Shown here one piece after another: positions 39,426-48,823 of a DNA stretch of 64,000 nucleotides. The notes under the pieces were generated by a model. The model was given only the letters and a program-made list of their open reading frames with translations, made no database searches and was not told where the DNA came from. Position 1 is the first letter of the stretch. Each line of letters begins with the position of its first letter. Source of the DNA: Isoetes taiwanensis (lineage: Eukaryota; Streptophyta; Lycopodiopsida; Isoetales; Isoetaceae); assembly GCA_021234155.1 (NCBI GenBank), contig JAJEKV010000287.1, positions 1-64,000 of the forward strand, read 5' to 3'. The position numbers and the translations under genes were made by a program.

Positions 39426-40356
39426 AGCATTAATTCTATGAATAATTTATGTTTCAAATATACTTAAGGGTAACAATCCAGTTAAGATAAAATGGAGTAT
39501 AACATTCTAACTAGTTCAAAAGAGTTCTAGAATGTTCTGGAAGGCTCTAGAAAGTTCTAGAATCTTCTAGAAAGTTCCAAAATATTCTAGAAAATTCTAG
39601 AACATAATTCTGGAGGGAATCTATGAAAATTCTTCCAGAAAGTTTCAAATTGTTCTAATAGGTTCTAGAATGTTCGAGAATGTAGGAATCCATGGGAAGG
39701 TAAGAGAATCTAGGAAATACTTCCGTAAAAGTTCTAGGATATTTTAAAAGTCTCAGAATGTTCCAGAAAGTCTTAGAATGTTCCAGAAAGCCTTAGAATG
39801 TTCTAAAAAGTTCTAGAATGTAAAGGAATCCAGGAGAATCTAACAGAATCTAAGAAAATCTCATAAAATGTGAGAGAATCTAGGAAAATATTTACAAGCC
39901 TAAGGGAATCTCTTAAAATCTAGGGGATCTAAGGGAATCTTCATAAAATCTAAGGCAATCTAGGAAAATGTTGATGAAATCTTAGAGTATCTAAGGGAAT
40001 CTTTATAGAATCTCTTTGAATCTCATATAATGTAAGGGAACCTAAGGCAATCTCATAAAATCTAAAGGGATCTAAGGGAATCTAAGGGGATCGTCATAGA
40101 ATCTTGGAGAATCTACGGAAATCTAATGGAATCTAGAGGGAATCTTATAAAATTTAGAGGAATCTCCACGAAACCTCCAAGAGAACCTTGGTAGAATCTT
40201 AGAGAATCCATGAATTTAGAGTATTCTCAAGACATTCTTTTAGAATGTAGGGCACGACAAGAACTTGCAGCATAGGAACATGCTAAAACTCGAACATGCA
40301 CCGTAGGACGCATTAAATTTCTTGTATATATGTATTAACATGTATAAGATGTATAT

Positions 40357-40358
<2 letters not shown>

Positions 40359-40434
<76 letters not shown>
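40359..40434. repeat. (TA)n microsatellite at the 5' end of element A
   Basis: A TA run of about 75 bp shared as the right end of repeat R2 and the left end of element A. Confidence 0.95.
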
Positions 40435-40439
<5 letters not shown>

Positions 40440-41743
40440 CTTACCACTCTACTCTACTCATTAGCCTTGGACCAAAAAATCCAGTGAATTTCTAGTTTCA
40501 CAAGCCCTTCTACTCTTAAAGTCCTATTTTTGGAATCCTAGAATTCTTTTAGTACTCAATGGTTGCTAAATACAAAGGCATTGCACCCATCTATCAATTA
40601 AATAAGGACCTGTTTTGTGACCCTTGAAATTGTTTGATCAAGTTATACAGTACACTTTGACCATAAATCCCCTTAACCTTTAGTCCCACAAATCCACTCA
40701 ACCCTTAATTCCTATTCTAGAATACAAGTTTTTTATATTAACCCCAAAATATAATGCTAAAATAATACAAGGGGCAAATATTTTTTACACACAATTACCA
40801 ATTATCAATTTGGAAAGGGCCTATTTTGGGGACCCTTGATACAAATCGATCAAGTATCTTAACAAACTAAAATGTTCCTTAGTTCACAAATAGTATACCT
40901 AAATGTATGACAGGCAATAAATCCCAAATATAAGACATGAACCCAATTGGATGACCTAAATAATACCATAGGTTTAGTCCACTAAATAATACTATTGTTC
41001 TGGTTTGTTTTGGACACACCTTGGCAAGACAATAATATACAAGGCCGCAGTATAATCCTATGGATTGTTATTTGGCTGGAAAATGGTATGCTCTAGAGAG
41101 GAGAACTTTGAGCATATGAAATATTTAGATTTTCCTTATGCATGCTTTTTTCCAGTAAGATGGTATGGGTACCACAAATAATGCAATGAATACTATGGAT
41201 GACAAAGGTTCAATAATTATTTATGCATAAGCTTCACATTTATAAGGGCAAAGTGGACTAGGCATGAATTCGCTACATAGTACTCCATAGGTTTGCCCTT
41301 AAGGTAATATACAATGTAACAAAATTATACAAAGGCCAATGGTTGGGTTAAATTTCGAAATAAATGAGAAATCATCCACGTGTACAACGTATGCAAGCGT
41401 GGCTTCCTCTGGGTAAACCCTAAAATCCTAATCCGACAGAGCTATCGAACCCTAGATATGGCGGAAGTGAGCCGATGCAGCAAATATGGTACTACCTTTT
41501 ATTTATAAAAGCAAATTTGATATATGGAAGAATCTTTTCAGTTATGGCGTACTCCTCAAACATGCTCTGTCTTGAGCCACGAATGCAAACAGATGTGGAT
41601 CTGACGGCTTCGATTTTGCCTTAGGGTTCTTGTAAGTTATGCTTTTAAGCTTAATTGGACGGATTACAGACTGCTTAATGCATAATATCAGGTTATGCTA
41701 TCTATATAAGAATCATTCACAAGCATGAAGATTAGCAGTAGAG

Positions 41744-42076
41744 ATGGCGGGACGCCCTGAAGGGTCCCAAAATAAGGGTCAGACTAGGAGCAAACTCATT
41801 GAGCTGTTAAGGAGGGCAGGGATTGAGCATCCTAATCCACAGCCATCTAAATCCCAGCTACTTGAGCTCTGCAGGCTGCACAAGATTGATCCAAATGGGA
41901 ACAGTGCCAATGGCAGCATCACAAAATTCATTCCCACTCTTCAGAATTGTTCTAATTCTGCTGCTAATGTGAGCAAGACAAGGGAAGCATCTGGAAAGAA
42001 CATTGAGATTGAATATGTAGCTGACTCTGCCAGTGAAGAGGACGACTTCATCGAAGAGGAGGTGCCACTAAATCAG
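41744..42076 (+). CDS. PLE ORF1 exon (A): AT-hook/SAP-like protein
   Basis: ATG at 41,744 opens 111 codons. The N-terminus GRPEGSQNKG resembles the GRPKGSKNK type of AT-hook. TRSKLIELLRRAG and PSKSQLLELCRLHKIDP look like SAP-style helices. The end is acidic (SASEEDDFIEEEVPLNQ). The exon ends in phase 0 at CAG|GTCTTT; without splicing the frame runs on to a stop at 42,133. Its proposed partner exon begins in phase 0 at 43,206, and the same arrangement holds in families A, B and C. A nucleic-acid-binding role, on chromatin or on the element RNA, is inferred. Confidence 0.7.
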
Positions 42077-42626
42077 GTCTTTATATATAAAATTTTCTTG
42101 CTATTTCTACTATATTTTGATCAAGACATGTAATAATAGTAAAGACTCATCTATCTATTGCTTCATACCTATAGTAACATGTTAAAATGAATATTATGTT
42201 CTACAGTTTTAAATTCGAGTTATGTTAGTTTAGATCTATTTGGTTTGTTGGTGTAATAAAGTATAGAGTATAATTAAGGGATTAGCTGGATATGCAGTCA
42301 GTAAATTTTCTCGAGTGCATGATATGTAAAATATTTTGGCATTATTAGTTAATTTAGAATCTCTGATCATGTATTTCAGTTTTTACTTGTGTTACCCTGC
42401 TAAATCTCTGTTCATATGGCGCTATTTCTCGCATGTATTACCATGCATTATTTCTATTCATAAAGATCTGCATGCCAGAATACTGCATCATACATAATTT
42501 CAGTAACTACTAGAGATTTGTTGCATTCTCTGTTATGATCTTAAATTATGGCTTACAGCTAACTACAAAATGTTTTAACTGACTTTATCCTTGGGTAAAG
42601 GGCTGAAAATGCCAAGAATGATTATA

Positions 42627-42695
42627 GCTTACCTGCTAGTCAATTTCACTGTTACCCAATAGGCTAACATGTGATCTGTTTGACTGCAGGTAACC
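42627..42695 (+). ncRNA. Conserved 69-nt intronic stem-loop motif (A)
   Basis: GCTTACCTGC...TTACCC...GGCTAAC...GCAGGTAACC, with the 8-base inverted repeat TTACCTGC/GCAGGTAA. Upstream lies a short GGGC...GCC pairing, also present in C and E1. In this copy GGGTAA about 33 nt upstream could pair with the loop TTACCC. Confidence 0.6.
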
Positions 42696-42746
42696 AATCA
42701 TTCTTCTCCCAATCTCTTGCAGTTGCTTGTGGTTGTTGAAGATTAA
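42690..42746 (+). CDS. Possible alternative terminal exon of PLE ORF1 (A)
   Basis: After GCAG the phase-0 frame reads VTNHSSPNLLQLLVVVED and then stops. It is shorter than in family C but starts alike (VT..(S/T)PPN-type). A donor-like GTT|GTAAGT follows at about 42,777. Confidence 0.3.
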   Translation, partial: VTNHSSPNLLQLLVVVED

Positions 42747-43205
42747 ATTATCACTATTCTCTACTTTAAACGGTTGTAAGTTGTTTTACTATAAACGATG
42801 ACATATATCAGGTATTTGCCTATTGATTTGACCCTGTGTATTTTGATACAGTAAATTAATGAATATATTTCTCTTGACAATTATTCTTGGATTTATAGTT
42901 TGATGTTATTCAAAGAATTGTTTGATTATTTTAAATCTAAAACCTAGTATTCAAATGTCTCTAAGGCTCCCCCGTAAGGGGTCAGATAAGTCCAGTAGTT
43001 TCTACTTGGATGCTTAGTCAAGTTAGGAGGATTTGTCTTAGGCTGGTCTATATATTACCCGATTTCTGATCACTGGTCTCACCAGTGTGGGCCTTAGAGA
43101 CTCCCTTTAGATACTTCCTTTAAAGACTTTATTTAGAGAATTCTCTATTTTCCTAGTAACTCCTTTATATGATTCTATTTCTCTACTGATTCTCGGTTAT
43201 TTTAG

Positions 43206-44783
43206 GAAGGGGCAAATATTGATCCCATCACTTTGAAGGTATGCAATCAGCATACAAACTACCAGCAGCAACCTCTCAATAATAGGCCAGGTTGGTATGG
43301 TGAGATTGGAAATTTTGGCTATGCTGCAGCTGGCATTACTGCCCCTAATAAGGCAGTCCAAACAGTATTGGGATGCATTATGCTGAAAGAGTTGCACAAT
43401 GTTTTCATCAGTAAGGAAAGTAGCCTAGCCGAGGGTGATATTTCAGCCATACTTTTCCTAGGCTTTGATAAAATTCTGAATCTAGTGTGCAGCTTCAAGT
43501 CCAAAGATTATGAGCAATGCAAAGCTCTTATTGAACAAGCCTATCTCAACCTTCCTGCTGCACATATCCTTGCTGACACTAATGATGTGTTTGACCTTAT
43601 GGCCTTTATCAAGGGACTTACTGTTTTGGAAGTCACAAACTCTCTGAAGATTTCTTATCCTCCTAATGACACAGAAGTAGTCTCTGCTGAAAAACCTGAC
43701 AGTCCACCACCCTTGCTAGACAATTGTCTTTTTGACATAAATATGGTCACTAATGAAGCACCAGTCATTGCAGTGGCAGCAGTGGAAGGGCAACAACCAC
43801 AAAGTGAGGAAGATAAGGTCAAAACAGAACTACTCAGGTATAATATTAAAGAGATGAACCTCTTCAATTGTGGACCATTCCCTATCATGTCTAGCAGGAA
43901 CGTGGAGATACATGGTGAGCAGTTTCAGCACACACTCTGGACTAGCAGAAATCTTGGTGTAATTGCTCCCATTAGTAGAGAATCACTTATCATGCTTGCT
44001 AGATTGCAGAAGGATGAGGTGCAGAAAGCTGAGAGTAATGCCTTGGCCTTTAATAAATCCTTTAGAAGGATTGACTTTAATTTTCCCTTCAAGCTGGATT
44101 TCCTTGGAAGGTCTTGTGAGCTGGGAACTGGCCTTTTTGTTGGACAAAAAGGACATATGGCAAAAATTGAAGAGAAGAGAATTGATTTTTACCTCAAGAA
44201 GATTTGGCGGACATATTGTCCCTTTGTGAAATGTAACTGTGACAAAATTTCTGACAAGAAGTGTCCAGACAATATCACTTGGATTGATCATCTTTTATGG
44301 CATATGCTCAACAATCTGGAAAAGGTTTGGCCTAATGACTCTATTTGCATTAGGTTTGCGAGATTTTCTACCATGCTAGCTTCTGACCCTATGAAGAATG
44401 TAGTACTGGCCTATATTGGATATTTGACCATCAGGGAGACTATGATTGCCATGACTCATAGGTATGCTGCTGACAAGAACTGTGATTTCAAGAAGGAGTT
44501 TGGAAATTACAAAGTTATTGATATTATTGAGAAAACAATTAAGCCAATGTCATATCTGTATGCACATCAGTTTGACAATGCAAGTCTTGGATATCAGACT
44601 AACAGGAAGAGATCCCAGTCCAGTAACACCATGGCCAGCGGTATTCTCAGGCCACCTAAGCTGAGTAAAAACTCTGCTACTTCAGCCAATTCTGAGAATT
44701 CCTATGTCACTAAAATTACTGATTATGCAAGGACTGAATCTAATCAAGTCTCTGGTTCTATTATAGGACACAACAGGAACTAG
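43206..44783 (+). CDS. PLE ORF2 exon (A), Cys-cluster protein of unknown fold
   Basis: It begins in phase 0 after the acceptor TTATTTTAG (EGANIDPITLKV) and runs 525 codons to TAG at 44,781. The usual in-frame ATG is absent from the first codons, which supports entry by splicing from ORF1. Conserved blocks shared with C1 and D are PNKAVQ..LGC, FIKGLTVLEVTN, FNCGPFPIMS, NLGVIAPIS, DFYLKKIWRTYCPFVKCNCD and AYIGYLTIRETMIAM. The Cys-x4-Cys-x-Cys cluster starts near residue 338, and with a later Cys and His-x4-His (DHLLWH) it could bind zinc. The tail is basic and Ser-rich. I recognise no known domain, in particular no GIY-YIG nuclease. Confidence 0.8.
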   Translation, partial: EGANIDPITLKVCNQHTNYQQQPLNNRPGWYGEIGNFGYAAAGITAPNKAVQTVLGCIMLKELHNVFISKESSLAEGDISAILFLGFDKILNLVCSFKSKDYEQCKALIEQAYLNLPAAHILADTNDVFDLMAFIKGLTVLEVTNSLKISYPPNDTEVVSAEKPDSPPPLLDNCLFDINMVTNEAPVIAVAAVEGQQPQSEEDKVKTELLRYNIKEMNLFNCGPFPIMSSRNVEIHGEQFQHTLWTSRNLGVIAPISRESLIMLARLQKDEVQKAESNALAFNKSFRRIDFNFPFKLDFLGRSCELGTGLFVGQKGHMAKIEEKRIDFYLKKIWRTYCPFVKCNCDKISDKKCPDNITWIDHLLWHMLNNLEKVWPNDSICIRFARFSTMLASDPMKNVVLAYIGYLTIRETMIAMTHRYAADKNCDFKKEFGNYKVIDIIEKTIKPMSYLYAHQFDNASLGYQTNRKRSQSSNTMASGILRPPKLSKNSATSANSENSYVTKITDYARTESNQVSGSIIGHNRN

Positions 44784-44789
44784 GAGAAG

Positions 44790-44923
44790 GTAACTAACCT
44801 ATATGTTACTATTTTTACTATTTTTACTATTTTTACTATTCTGGGCCACAGTGCCCTTACTCTTTCTTACTTAATGGGTTTTTCCCAACTACTGTTTCTC
44901 ACTTGAAATATTCTCTTATACAG
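44790..44923 (+). other. Short intron between PLE ORF2 and RT (A)
   Basis: Donor GAGAAG|GTAACT and acceptor TTCTCTTATACAG bracket 134 bp containing an ACTATTTTT tandem. The ORF2 stop TAG ends 6 nt before the donor. After splicing, TAG GAG AAG would be followed in the same frame by the RT codons ACT AGG AGC. Copy B keeps this frame with a 118-bp intron. In C1 and D a stop also lies just before the donor. Confidence 0.6.
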
Positions 44924-47002
44924 ACTAGGAGCAAGAGGGAGCTCACTATCAGAGCGGATGGAAGATGGAGGCTTCATACCATAAAAGAAAAGCAAAAAAA
45001 TAAATATGTCCACTTTACGTATTTCTCCAAAGTGGTAGACAAAATAAAGTTTAGTAGTACTTTCAAAACTGTCCTATGTAGGTTCTTTGGTGACATAGGC
45101 TATGATATGTGGGAATCCACAATTTTTGGATGGAGGTATTCTGCCAACCTCAGAGACACCTTTTATAAACCGAAAATGATCTTTGCAGAGGATATTTTGT
45201 TTACATGCCCGTGTGGCATTCCTGGATTTAAGAAATACATTGACCCTAGCATTGGTCACATTAGGACTACAAATTTGGATATTGTGCACAATAAAACTTT
45301 AAAGTATTGGTTTTCACTTGGTTTAAATCATATTCCTGACTCCCCCTTTACTTTAGAAAGGTTCAAAGCTGAAATGGAAGATACCATTGAGCAATTTTTT
45401 CTGATACACAGGTATACCCTGATAGATGTTGACAGTAATGTTATTGAAGACTGTAAACATATGCTGAAAAAGGAAACTAAATGGCAAGCTAAGGCTTTCA
45501 TTGAGGCTAATGCAGGGATTAAGAAGAAATTTCATATCCATGATGAGAAGGTGATTAAAAATACTGACTGGATCATTAAAAATTTGTATACAGCAGGGGT
45601 TGACAAGGCTGCAAACAATCCAGCATTCATCTGCCCTATTCACATTAGGGAAGCTGCAAATAAAAGATTGGGAAGTAATGATTTTGCCAAAATTGACATC
45701 AGTCAGGAAGCTTTGGTTAATAGTATCTTGATGAATATTCAAGACTTATTAGGTGATGGACATTACTCAAGCACTGAGATGCCGTATCTTCTAGGTATTT
45801 TCAAGGCACATAAATTGGAGTACAGATGGATCACAAATGCGCATGATACTATTTTCTCTACTGTAGCATCCATTCTGGCATCAGGACTAAATCTTATTAC
45901 TGATATGTGGCCAGATATCTGCTGGGACAAATGCAAGGCTGCCAACCTATTCATGGCAAATAGTATCAGGGCTTCATGGATTATCAACTCTACTTATGAT
46001 GTAGTTTGCAACTTACCTTCTAAAATTACAGATGTGTTTACAGCAGACATCACAAAATGCTATGAAAACATCCCTTTGGATGGCCCTGAAGGCATATGCA
46101 AGGTACTGCAAGAGGTCATTAATATTGCATGGAGGTTTAAAAAGAAAGAGCATGCTAATTATGATATGTGGTACCATGTAAATGGTAATGGAGATGTTGC
46201 TGTGGTATGGAAATTCAGTACTCCTGAGGGAAACTACTGGACAAGACTTGACAAAGATACCTTTACTAGGTTAAATATTTGGCTATTAAACAATTGTTTC
46301 CTTGTCATGCATAATGGCATTTGGAAACAAATCAGGGGTATTCCCATGGGATTTGCAGCAAGCCCTGGTTGGTGCAACATTTACTTAGCTTGGTTTGAGC
46401 TCAGGTTTATCTTGAATTTAATTGCACTTGGCAGATTACAGGAGGCTTCTGATTTCAAAAATACATTCAGGTACATGGATGACATTTTAGGGATTAATAA
46501 CCCGAGCATTAGAAAATACCTTGGTATTACAGATATGAACAAGGAAGAATTGATGATATATAATTTGACACATCTTGGCATCAAGGAAGAAACAGTATAT
46601 GATACAACTGACAGGAATACAGGAAGAAAAGTGGATTTTCTTAATATTAGCATTGAAATATTTGCACCACATTTGGGCATCTACTCTTTATACAGGTATG
46701 ATAAGAGATGCAAGTTACCTTTTAAAGCTTCAAAATACGTACATGCAAGCAGTTGCAGGCCTTATTTGATGGCATGTAATGTCATAGTATCTCAAATACA
46801 ACCATTTCTGTATGCTCACAATAATCCCATTCGAGCAGCAGATGACATACTTGATCTTATGAATACATTCATAAACAAAGGCTTCAAAAAGAAAGACATA
46901 TGGCACAAGATCACAAAAGTTTTGCAGGAGCAAACTTTTCCAGGGCTAAAATATGACATGGGTATCCTCATATTTGAACTTAATAGATACAGATACAAAT
47001 AG
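44924..47002 (+). CDS. Penelope-like reverse transcriptase (A), intact
   Basis: About 692 codons from the acceptor to TAA-less end TAG at 47,000; the first in-frame ATG comes only after dozens of codons (MWESTIFGW), so the exon must be entered by splicing or readthrough. Landmarks by position: DKAANN 45,602; LLGIFKAHKLEYRWIT about 45,787; catalytic Asp of ADITKCYENIP 46,046; IPMGFAASPGWCN from 46,340; RYMDD 46,469-46,483; VDFLNISI 46,631; FINKGF 46,868. The N-terminal part carries a conserved CPCGIPGFKKYI segment. It polymerises cDNA, presumably primed at the target. No endonuclease domain is fused, unlike canonical Penelope proteins with a C-terminal GIY-YIG. Confidence 0.92.
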   Translation, partial: TRSKRELTIRADGRWRLHTIKEKQKNKYVHFTYFSKVVDKIKFSSTFKTVLCRFFGDIGYDMWESTIFGWRYSANLRDTFYKPKMIFAEDILFTCPCGIPGFKKYIDPSIGHIRTTNLDIVHNKTLKYWFSLGLNHIPDSPFTLERFKAEMEDTIEQFFLIHRYTLIDVDSNVIEDCKHMLKKETKWQAKAFIEANAGIKKKFHIHDEKVIKNTDWIIKNLYTAGVDKAANNPAFICPIHIREAANKRLGSNDFAKIDISQEALVNSILMNIQDLLGDGHYSSTEMPYLLGIFKAHKLEYRWITNAHDTIFSTVASILASGLNLITDMWPDICWDKCKAANLFMANSIRASWIINSTYDVVCNLPSKITDVFTADITKCYENIPLDGPEGICKVLQEVINIAWRFKKKEHANYDMWYHVNGNGDVAVVWKFSTPEGNYWTRLDKDTFTRLNIWLLNNCFLVMHNGIWKQIRGIPMGFAASPGWCNIYLAWFELRFILNLIALGRLQEASDFKNTFRYMDDILGINNPSIRKYLGITDMNKEELMIYNLTHLGIKEETVYDTTDRNTGRKVDFLNISIEIFAPHLGIYSLYRYDKRCKLPFKASKYVHASSCRPYLMACNVIVSQIQPFLYAHNNPIRAADDILDLMNTFINKGFKKKDIWHKITKVLQEQTFPGLKYDMGILIFELNRYRYK

Positions 47003-47520
47003 GTCCATATACCTTAAAGAAGTTGCTTCTTATGGTTTAGTTTGAGAACCAGATATATTGACATCAGTTATTTCTTATGAACCCATGTTTTCAATAAGTA
47101 AACTTTGATGAAAATGCAACTGAAATGGTTATGTTCTCAGTTGTCAAAATTTTTTTTCCAATGCTTTGTTTTAAACTTGATCTCTATCTAATTGATATCA
47201 TATTGGTTTTCATCTTAGGTTCTCAGTTGTCTGAAATATTTTTCAATGCTTTGTTTTAAACTTGATCTTTATCAAATTGATATCATATTGGTCTTTATCA
47301 TATGAATCTATAATATCGTATTTTCATTTAGGAATTAAAGGACAAAAAATTACTACCCAGAAGTAGTATATATGTTCAGATTATGAAAACAACATACAAT
47401 ATAGTCGATAGTTATATGATACTGTCATGAAAACAACATACAATATAACCGATAGTTATATAATACTGTCATATAAACAAAATTTTAGAAGGTAGTCACA
47501 AGACACTACTGTAACTTGCA

Positions 47521-48394
47521 CTAAAATCGAAGTTTGCCCAGTGCAGCACCTTTCAATATTTTCATATTCCACTCAAGTTTATTTCCATTATAGTTGAACT
47601 CAAGCACGTCTCCAAGGCTTAATCCAAACATCTTCTTAAATCCATTCCAGCCATCACCCAAGCAGTTTTTGCTTCTCTTTGCTGCCAATGTACATTTTCT
47701 ACCTCCAGGACCAGTGATCACTACTGAGGATCCCTTAGGTGGGCAGCGCCATTTATTCTCATTCTCTAGTACCTGGATAAACAGACATCAGTGCTAACAA
47801 ACCCCGGATCTATTCTGCCTTATTAATTAAAAGAAATACAAGTTTACCAGGCCCCTATTAATGTTTGCTCGGAGAAGAGTGACACGAAATGATTTACGAG
47901 GAGGAAGTTCATCCTCATCAGAGGAATCCTCTTCTGATGAATCAAGATCACTATATGCTGGAGGTTCACGAGTACTATGGCGTCTCTTATGAGGCGGTTT
48001 GTTACTAGAATTTCCAAGCTGCCAGTTGCCAATAGGCGTCACACGGTAGTTTCCATCACAAATCTTGGCTGTTATGCGGGTTCCATTGTCTGAGATACTG
48101 CATAAGAGTGCAGTCCCTTCCACCATATTATTTCCCTCCAAAAATGATTCCCAGCCTTCTGTAAAGAAAGTCCGCCCGCCAACTGAAGCTATATAAATAG
48201 AATACTCCTTCCGATTTGGCCCAACACCAACAATATATTGATCTTTGGCAAGAATAATCCCTTTAGCTTCCTGTAAAATAGCGATTTGATTAAAAGCTTG
48301 AATGAAAAAATATCCTAAACACAATAAAAACAGCAATAATATGGTTCACCAGTAAGTGACCGAACTTTACATCGACCAGGAATACTGTCGCCAT
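47521..48394 (-). CDS. B3-domain protein gene, antisense within element A
   Basis: Three exons fit on the minus strand: 48,394-48,371 (MATVFLVD, donor GTAAAG), 48,270-47,848 (acceptor ATTTTACAG, donor CTG|GTAAAC) and 47,772-47,521 (acceptor TTTATCCAG). All joins are phase 0, giving about 232 residues. The middle exon holds a B3-like fold (IASVGGRTFFTEGWESFLEG, MVEGTALLC). An acidic linker follows (SDLDSSEEDSSDEDELPP). The last exon holds a second B3 (ENKWRCPPKG, GPGGRKCTLAAK, GDGWNGFKKMFGLSLGD). B3 domains are plant DNA-binding domains of the ARF/REM/RAV group. The gene lies between the RT stop and the element's 3' hairpins and is absent from copies B and C1. It may be captured host sequence. 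The short first exon is the least certain part. Confidence 0.65.
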
Positions 48395-48727
48395 AGCTAA
48401 AGGATTACAGTAACAATGGTGTATGCGGCTCTGGCCGGGTAGCAACGTTAAAAAAAAGGGAGTAATGCATGCAGAATGTATCATTAATAAGGTACGTCTG
48501 TTATAATAATTACATACGAATAGCCTGTGAGGCTACTACTGCAGAGAATTATTTTTGGACCTAGAATAAATTAATATATACCTTTAGTATATTCTTCAGT
48601 CATTTCATTGCATATTAATATAGGAATTGAAACTAATATTGGACGAAATCCCTTATGACCACAACCATTGCTCTTTGTTTACAACAAATCCCTTAAAAAT
48701 ATGAATTTGTTAATCTTTTAGTCGGCA

Positions 48728-48810
48728 GGAGGGTCCCTTTGCTAGCAAAGGGATCCTCCAATCCTTTTTGCTAACATATGGGACCTAACTGCCCTCCGGT
48801 AGGAGGTAGG
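48728..48810 (+). other. 3'-terminal double hairpin of PLE (A)
   Basis: Hairpin 1: GGAGGGTCCCTTTG (from 48,728) pairs with CAAAGGGATCCTCC (to 48,759). Hairpin 2: CCTCC-GGTA-GGAGG (48,793-48,806). AGGTAGGG and (TA)n follow. Compared with C1 both arms have changed together. The spacing between hairpins is 33 nt (31 in C1, 29 in D). Confidence 0.7.
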
Positions 48811-48823
48811 GATATATATATAT
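48811..48823. repeat. Short (TA)n junction between A and B
   Basis: A short TA run between the 3' end of A and the 5' end of B. Confidence 0.9.

Larger units (their letters stand above)
38482..40358. repeat. Dispersed repeat R, copy 2
   Basis: Second and better preserved copy of the repeat at 7,545-9,432, with the same internal order and the same (TA)n right end. Its palindromic boxes are mostly perfect. Directly after the TA tract lies element A, whereas R1 is followed by unrelated sequence. Confidence 0.85.
40435..48810 (+). mobile_element. Penelope-like retroelement, family A, copy 1, all ORFs open
   Basis: The left end (AAAATCTTACCACTC) coincides with the left end of copy B and directly follows (TA)n. 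The right end is the hairpin pair at 48,728-48,810, followed by (TA)n and copy B. Order: 1.3-kb leader with a probable leader intron (TTCTT|GTAAGT near 41,630), ORF1 exon, 1,129-bp intron, ORF2 exon, 134-bp intron, RT exon, and a 3' region with an antisense B3 gene. Every coding exon is uninterrupted, so this is the best candidate for a recently active copy. Families A and C differ throughout but share gene order, splice phases, the intronic motif and the 3' hairpins. Confidence 0.85.

Noticed and set aside
43206-44783. GIY-YIG endonuclease in ORF2
   Set aside because: GLFVG and AYIGYLTI superficially resemble the motif, but spacing and the catalytic Arg/Glu context are not convincing.
44924-47002. 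LINE-type or telomerase RT
   Set aside because: No APE or RLE nuclease, no telomerase-specific N-terminal blocks. The DKAANN box, the AHK..YRWI block and the C-terminal NKGF fit PLE better.
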